This document shows, piece by piece, positions 60,265-64,000 of a stretch of DNA of 64,000 bases. How positions within the stretch are numbered: the stretch's first letter is position 1; each line of letters starts with the position of its first letter. The notes beneath the pieces are model-generated. The model saw nothing but the letters and a program-made list of their open reading frames with translations, was not told the DNA's origin and made no database searches. A program made the translations under genes and the position numbers. Source of the DNA: Zoogloea dura (GTDB lineage Bacteria; Pseudomonadota; Gammaproteobacteria; Burkholderiales; Rhodocyclaceae); the NCBI RefSeq assembly GCF_012927165.1, contig NZ_JABBGA010000002.1:62001-126000 (forward strand), read 5' to 3'.

Positions 60265-61302
60265 TCAGGCGAGGGAACGGAGGGCGTCGCGGGCGTCGGT
60301 GTACGTCGCCCAGCCGGCCAGGGTCTGCGGATCCGTCGGCGCACTGCCGGGCTTCGGCCGCAGGGCGTGGATGCGCGCCTGGCTGTCGGCACCCACCTCC
60401 GGGCGCCAGCGGTCCAGCAGTTCGATGGCCAGCTCGGGGCGGTTGCACACCAGCACCATGTCGCAGCCCGCGCCATGTGCCGCCGCAGCCCGCTCGCGTA
60501 TGCCGCCCGCCACGCTGGCGCCTTCCATGGTCAGGTCATCGCTGAAGATCACCCCCCGGAAGCCCAGGCGGCCGCGCAGCACATCCTGCAGCCAGAACGG
60601 CGAGAAACCCGCCGGCCGGGCGTCGATGTGCTCGAAGATGACGTGGGCCGGCATCACCCCGCCCAGCTCGCCCGCCAGCAGGCGGAAGGGCACGATGTCT
60701 TCGGCCCACACCGCATCGAAGCCGCGCCCGTCCACGGGAATGGCCACATGGGAATCAGCCTCCACGGCGCCGTGACCCGGAAAATGTTTGCCGACTGCAC
60801 GCAGGCCGGCCTGGGCCAGGCCGGCGATGACTTCCCGGGCCAGCTCCGTGGCCACCGCGGGCTCCCGGTGGAAGGCGCGGTCACCGATCACGCTGCTGAC
60901 GCCGTAGTCCAGGTCGAGCACCGGCGCGTAGCTGAGGTCCACCCCATGGGCCCGCAGCTCGGCCGCCAGCACCAGCCCGGCCTGGCGGGCGCAGGACTTG
61001 CCGAAGGCCGGGTCCAGCGCCCAGGCCTCGCCCAGGCGCCGCATGGCCGGCAGACGGGTGAAGCCGTCGCGGAAGCGCTGTACCCGGCCGCCTTCATGGT
61101 CCACCGAGATGATGAGTTCCGGCCGCGCCGTGCGGATCGCAGTGGTCAGGGCGCGCAGCTGCTCCGGTTCCGCATAATTGCGGGCGAACAGGATGACGCC
61201 GCCCACCAGGGGATGCTGCAGGACGTCCCGCTCCTCGGCGCTGAGTTCGTGGCCGGCCACGTCGAGCATGACGGGGCCCGGCAGGGCGTGGGATGGCTTC
61301 AT
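60265..61302 (-). CDS. nagZ: Beta-N-acetylglucosaminidase NagZ
   Basis: NagZ cleaves GlcNAc from anhydromuropeptides in cytosolic peptidoglycan recycling. The 345-residue GH3 enzyme has GGVILFARNYAEPEQL, ISVDHEGGRVQRFR, KHFPGHGAVEADSHVAIP (catalytic His of the flexible loop) and GVIFSDDLTMEGAS (nucleophile Asp). Its ATG overlaps the acpS stop by 4 bp. Confidence 0.97.
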   Translation of the reverse strand: MKPSHALPGPVMLDVAGHELSAEERDVLQHPLVGGVILFARNYAEPEQLRALTTAIRTARPELIISVDHEGGRVQRFRDGFTRLPAMRRLGEAWALDPAFGKSCARQAGLVLAAELRAHGVDLSYAPVLDLDYGVSSVIGDRAFHREPAVATELAREVIAGLAQAGLRAVGKHFPGHGAVEADSHVAIPVDGRGFDAVWAEDIVPFRLLAGELGGVMPAHVIFEHIDARPAGFSPFWLQDVLRGRLGFRGVIFSDDLTMEGASVAGGIRERAAAAHGAGCDMVLVCNRPELAIELLDRWRPEVGADSQARIHALRPKPGSAPTDPQTLAGWATYTDARDALRSLA

Positions 61303-61676
61303 GGCTTCTCGATGACGGCAAAGGCGACGACGTAGTCGGTCTCGTCGGACAGGCTGAGATGGGCGGCAAGACCCCGCTTCCGGAGGTAATCCTCCAGCTC
61401 CGGGGCATATTCGAACAGGGGTTTGCCAAGGGCGTCGTGACCCACGCGCACCGCGTGCAGGGTGGCCGGCGCGGCCACGCCGGTGCCGAGGGCCTTGCCG
61501 AAGGCCTCCTTGGCGGCAAAGCGTTTGGCCAGGAAGCGGCCCGGCATGCGCGACGCGCTGAAGGCCTCGCGCTCCTGCTCGTGCAGGATGCGCCAGGCGA
61601 AGCGCTCCCCGTGGCGGGCCAGCGCCTCGTCCATGCGGGCGACCCGCACGATGTCGGTGCCGACCCCGTGGATCAC
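61299..61676 (-). CDS. acpS: Holo-[acyl-carrier-protein] synthase AcpS
   Basis: AcpS attaches 4'-phosphopantetheine to ACP. The 125-residue protein starts IHGVGTDIVRVARMDEALAR (metal-binding Asp), with FLAKRFAAKEAFGKALGTGV and HLSLSDETDYVVAFAVIE. The start is GTG at 61676 and overlaps the pdxJ stop by 4 bp (GTGA); the long open frame upstream lies in pdxJ and is not used. Confidence 0.96.
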   Translation of the reverse strand: MIHGVGTDIVRVARMDEALARHGERFAWRILHEQEREAFSASRMPGRFLAKRFAAKEAFGKALGTGVAAPATLHAVRVGHDALGKPLFEYAPELEDYLRKRGLAAHLSLSDETDYVVAFAVIEKP

Positions 61677-62434
61677 GCCACGTCGCCCTGCTCGGCGGCC
61701 TCGCGCATCAGGCGCTTCATCTCGCGCACCGCCTCGCGCAGGCCAGTGAACACCGAACGGCTGACGATGGAGTGGCCGATGTGCAGCTCGCGGATCCCCG
61801 GCAGGCGGGCAATCGGCTGGACGTTGTAGTAATTGAGGGCATGACCGGCATTGAAGCGCATGCCCAACTGACGGATGGCCGTGCCCGCAGCGCGGATCTT
61901 GGCCACCTCGGCGAGCACCGCGGGGCTCTCGGCATCCCGCCCTGCGCCATGGAAAACGTGGGCATAGGGGCCGGTGTGGATCTCGCACACCCGGGCGCCG
62001 ATGCGCGCCGCGGCCTCCACCTGGGCCAGCTCGGCGTCGATGAAGACGCTGACGGTGATGCCATGCTCCGCCAGACGGGCCACCGCGTCCTTCAGGCGGG
62101 CCTCCTGGGAAACGATGTCGAGCCCGCCTTCGGTGGTCACCTCGTGGCGCCCCTCCGGCACGAACATGGCCATCTGCGGGCGGATGCAGCAGGCGATGCC
62201 GACCATCTCGTCGGTGGCCGCCATCTCGAGGTTGAGCTTGATCTGGGTCAGCTCGCTCAGCTTGCGCACGTCCGCGTCCTGGATGTGGCGACGGTCTTCG
62301 CGCAGATGCACGGTGATGCCGTCGGCGCCGCCGAGGTGGGCCTCGACGGCGGCCCAGCAGGGATCGGGTTCCCAGGTGCGGCGGGCCTGGCGCAGGGTGG
62401 CGACGTGGTCGATGTTAACGCCGAGTTCGATCAA
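61673..62434 (-). CDS. pdxJ: Pyridoxine 5'-phosphate synthase PdxJ
   Basis: PdxJ condenses 1-deoxyxylulose-5-phosphate with 3-amino-2-oxopropyl phosphate to give pyridoxine 5'-phosphate in the DXP-dependent vitamin B6 pathway. The 253-residue TIM barrel has IELGVNIDHVATLRQAR, GADGITVHLREDRRHI, LEMAATDEM, VCEIHTGPYA and FNAGHALNYYNV. The likely start is TTG at 62434 (GGAGAG upstream), because the usual N-terminus begins exactly there and no ATG or GTG is nearby. It overlaps the recO stop by 4 bp (TTGA). Confidence 0.96.
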   Translation of the reverse strand: MIELGVNIDHVATLRQARRTWEPDPCWAAVEAHLGGADGITVHLREDRRHIQDADVRKLSELTQIKLNLEMAATDEMVGIACCIRPQMAMFVPEGRHEVTTEGGLDIVSQEARLKDAVARLAEHGITVSVFIDAELAQVEAAARIGARVCEIHTGPYAHVFHGAGRDAESPAVLAEVAKIRAAGTAIRQLGMRFNAGHALNYYNVQPIARLPGIRELHIGHSIVSRSVFTGLREAVREMKRLMREAAEQGDVA

Positions 62435-63171
62435 GAGCTCTCTCCGGGATAGGCTAGCAATTCGGTGAAGACGCGGCGGGACTGGAGCACCTGCCCGCCA
62501 AGGTAATGCTGGATCAGGCGGCGCATCAGAGCCTTGCTGCCGGCCAGGGATTCCGGGTTGCGGAATTCGCCATGGGCCATGTCGAGCAGGGTCTGGCCAG
62601 CAACCACCGAGCTGTCGTCGCCAACGCCGTATTCGTCCAGGGGCACCGCACCGCGCTCGATTATATAGGCGTAGCGCGAGTCGGGCCGGATGGGCCGTCC
62701 GTCGCAGTCGGACTCGAGCTCCAGGCCGTAGCCCAGTTCCTGCAGCATGGCTAGCTCGAAGCGACGCAGCACGAACTCCCGCGACTCGTCGTCGGCAAGC
62801 GCGCGCAGGGCTTCGCCGTAGGCCCGGTAGAGCGCCGGATGGGCATCCTCGCGGGGCAGCAGGCGCATCAGCAATTCGTTGAGGTAGTAGGCACAGAGGA
62901 GCGCCTGACCGCCCAGCAGAGGCTGTCCGCCCTGCCATTCGGCGCGCACCAGGGTCTTCATCTCGCCGCCGCCGCTCCAGTCGATGAAGAGGGGCTGAAA
63001 GGCCATCAGCACGCCCCGCAACTGGGACATGGGGCGCCGGGCGCCCTTGGCCACCAGGCCGATCCGGCCATGGTCGCGGCTGAAGACCTCGACGATCAGG
63101 CTGGTCTCGCGGTAGGGATAGGTGTGCAGCACGAAGCCCGGCTGCTGGTCGACCCGCTGCCTGACGCTCAC
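62431..63171 (-). CDS. recO: DNA repair protein RecO
   Basis: RecO loads RecA on SSB-coated DNA in the RecFOR pathway. The 246-residue protein has an N-terminal OB fold (QPGFVLHTYPYRETSLIVEV, GLVAKGARRPMSQLRGVL) and a helical C-terminal domain (YYLNELLMRLLPREDAHPAL). The four-Cys zinc knuckle of many RecOs is absent, as in other proteobacteria. The start is GTG at 63171, 21 bp after era. Confidence 0.95.
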   Translation of the reverse strand: MSVRQRVDQQPGFVLHTYPYRETSLIVEVFSRDHGRIGLVAKGARRPMSQLRGVLMAFQPLFIDWSGGGEMKTLVRAEWQGGQPLLGGQALLCAYYLNELLMRLLPREDAHPALYRAYGEALRALADDESREFVLRRFELAMLQELGYGLELESDCDGRPIRPDSRYAYIIERGAVPLDEYGVGDDSSVVAGQTLLDMAHGEFRNPESLAGSKALMRRLIQHYLGGQVLQSRRVFTELLAYPGESS

Positions 63172-63192
63172 CGGGCGCTTCTTTCCGTGGGA

Positions 63193-64000
63193 TTACTCGT
63201 AGCCGAGGCTCTTGATGGCGCGCTCGTCATCGGCCCAGCCACTCTTGACCTTGACCCACACCTCCAGGAAGACCTTGGAGTCGAACAGTTTTTCCATCTC
63301 GAGGCGGGCTTCGGTGCCGATCCGCTTGAGACGTTCGCCCCCCTTGCCGATGACCATGGCCTTGTGGGCAGACTTGTCGACGATCACCGCCGCGTGGATG
63401 CGGCGCAGGCCGGCCTCTGCCTCGAACTTCTCGATCTCGACGGTCATGCCGTAGGGCAGCTCCTCGCCAAGCTGGCGGAACAGCTTCTCGCGGATGAACT
63501 CGGCGGCCAGGAAGCGCTCACTGCGGTCGGTGATGTCGTCCTGGTCGAAGATCCACTCGCCTTCCGGCAGGTAGGGCTCGGCAGCCTTCACCAGCTGGTC
63601 GGTATTGCGGCCCTTTTCGGCGCTCACCGGCACGATCTCGGCAAACGGGTAGACGGCGCTCATCTTCTGCAGGAAGGGCAGCAGACGCGCCTTGTCCTCC
63701 AGCAGGTCAACCTTGTTGATCACCAGGATGACCTTGGCGCCCTCTGGCAGCAGCTTGACCACCTGTTCGTCGTCGGGGCCGTAGCGGCCGCTCTCGATCA
63801 CGAAGAGCACCAGGTCCACGTCGGCCAGCACTTGGGTGACGGTGCGGTTCATGGCCCGGTTGAGGGCGTTCTTGTGGCGGGTCTGAAAGCCCGGCGTATC
63901 CACGAAGATGAACTGGGCCGCCCCCTCGGTGAGCACCCCGGTCACCCGGTGCCGGGTGGTCTGGGCCTTGCGGGAGACGATGCTGATCTTCTGGCCGATC
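63193..64000 (-). CDS. era: GTPase Era (5' end outside the window)
   Basis: Era binds the 3' end of 16S rRNA during 30S maturation. The visible 269 codons include [20 protein letters not shown] (switch I/G2), FVDTPGFQ (G3), LVINKVDLL (G4), PVSAEKGRN (G5) and the C-terminal KH domain ([20 protein letters not shown]). The P-loop and start codon lie beyond position 64000. The gene is followed by recO as in many betaproteobacteria. Confidence 0.97.
   Translation of the reverse strand, partial: IGQKISIVSRKAQTTRHRVTGVLTEGAAQFIFVDTPGFQTRHKNALNRAMNRTVTQVLADVDLVLFVIESGRYGPDDEQVVKLLPEGAKVILVINKVDLLEDKARLLPFLQKMSAVYPFAEIVPVSAEKGRNTDQLVKAAEPYLPEGEWIFDQDDITDRSERFLAAEFIREKLFRQLGEELPYGMTVEIEKFEAEAGLRRIHAAVIVDKSAHKAMVIGKGGERLKRIGTEARLEMEKLFDSKVFLEVWVKVKSGWADDERAIKSLGYE

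Noticed and set aside
57814-61335. Plus-strand ORF of 1173 codons across pgsA, uvrC and nagZ
   Set aside because: It covers three well-conserved genes on the other strand and the tRNA promoter; its composition is typical of an antisense shadow.

Overview
The window looks like chromosomal DNA of a high-GC betaproteobacterium, most likely Rhodocyclales (Azospira/Azonexus/Dechloromonas/Zoogloea-like). The reasons are the strongly GC-biased third codon positions, the era-recO-pdxJ-acpS-nagZ and minCDE orders, and a type VI secretion system (T6SS) carrying TagF/TagH/PppA phospho-signalling proteins. The placement is inferred from gene content and style, not from an alignment. No phage, transposon or CRISPR array was seen.

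Layout. 1-6 kb: the 5' end of a possible malonyl-CoA decarboxylase gene behind an acyl-CoA ligase, with a divergent AraC-type regulator, then tag, a hexose-6-phosphate mutarotase, and a convergent secreted Lys/Ala/Pro-rich protein with a degenerate nuclease-like tail. 6-12 kb: tex, an ArsC-like reductase overlapping hslO (Hsp33 lacking all four redox cysteines), minCDE and tRNA-Leu(UAA). 12-24.7 kb: two paralogous membrane Ser/Thr kinases flanking a glycine-zipper lipoprotein, then an envelope cassette made of a two-CxxCH lipoprotein, an OmpA-domain lipoprotein, a CxxCH/choice-of-anchor-D protein with a C-terminal sorting tail, its adjacent CPBP-type sorting protease, and a porin.

24.7-55.5 kb: a complete T6SS in two converging units. 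The plus-strand unit is tssJ-tssK-tssL-tssM-tagF (membrane complex). The minus-strand unit runs tssA-tssB-tssC-hcp-hcp-tagJ-tssE-tssF-tssG-clpV, a TPR-methyltransferase, vgrG, then a cargo module (DUF2169, thiolase-fold protein without its catalytic Cys, PAAR-like DUF4150, AHH nuclease effector, Imm11 immunity protein, DUF6484), a TIGR02270 repeat protein, tagH (FHA) and pppA (PP2C). The FHA protein and phosphatase point to Thr-phosphorylation control. No kinase lies beside them, so the two kinases at 12-17 kb are the candidate partners.

55.8-64 kb: DUF1178 protein, a family 2 glycosyltransferase, a 63-residue ORF, a tRNA Gly-Cys-Gly operon with a perfect sigma-70 promoter and its own terminator, then pgsA, uvrC, nagZ, acpS, pdxJ, recO and era (cut by the window end), all on the minus strand. 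Three junctions in that run (nagZ/acpS, acpS/pdxJ, pdxJ/recO) are 4-bp stop/start overlaps, and several genes use GTG or TTG starts.
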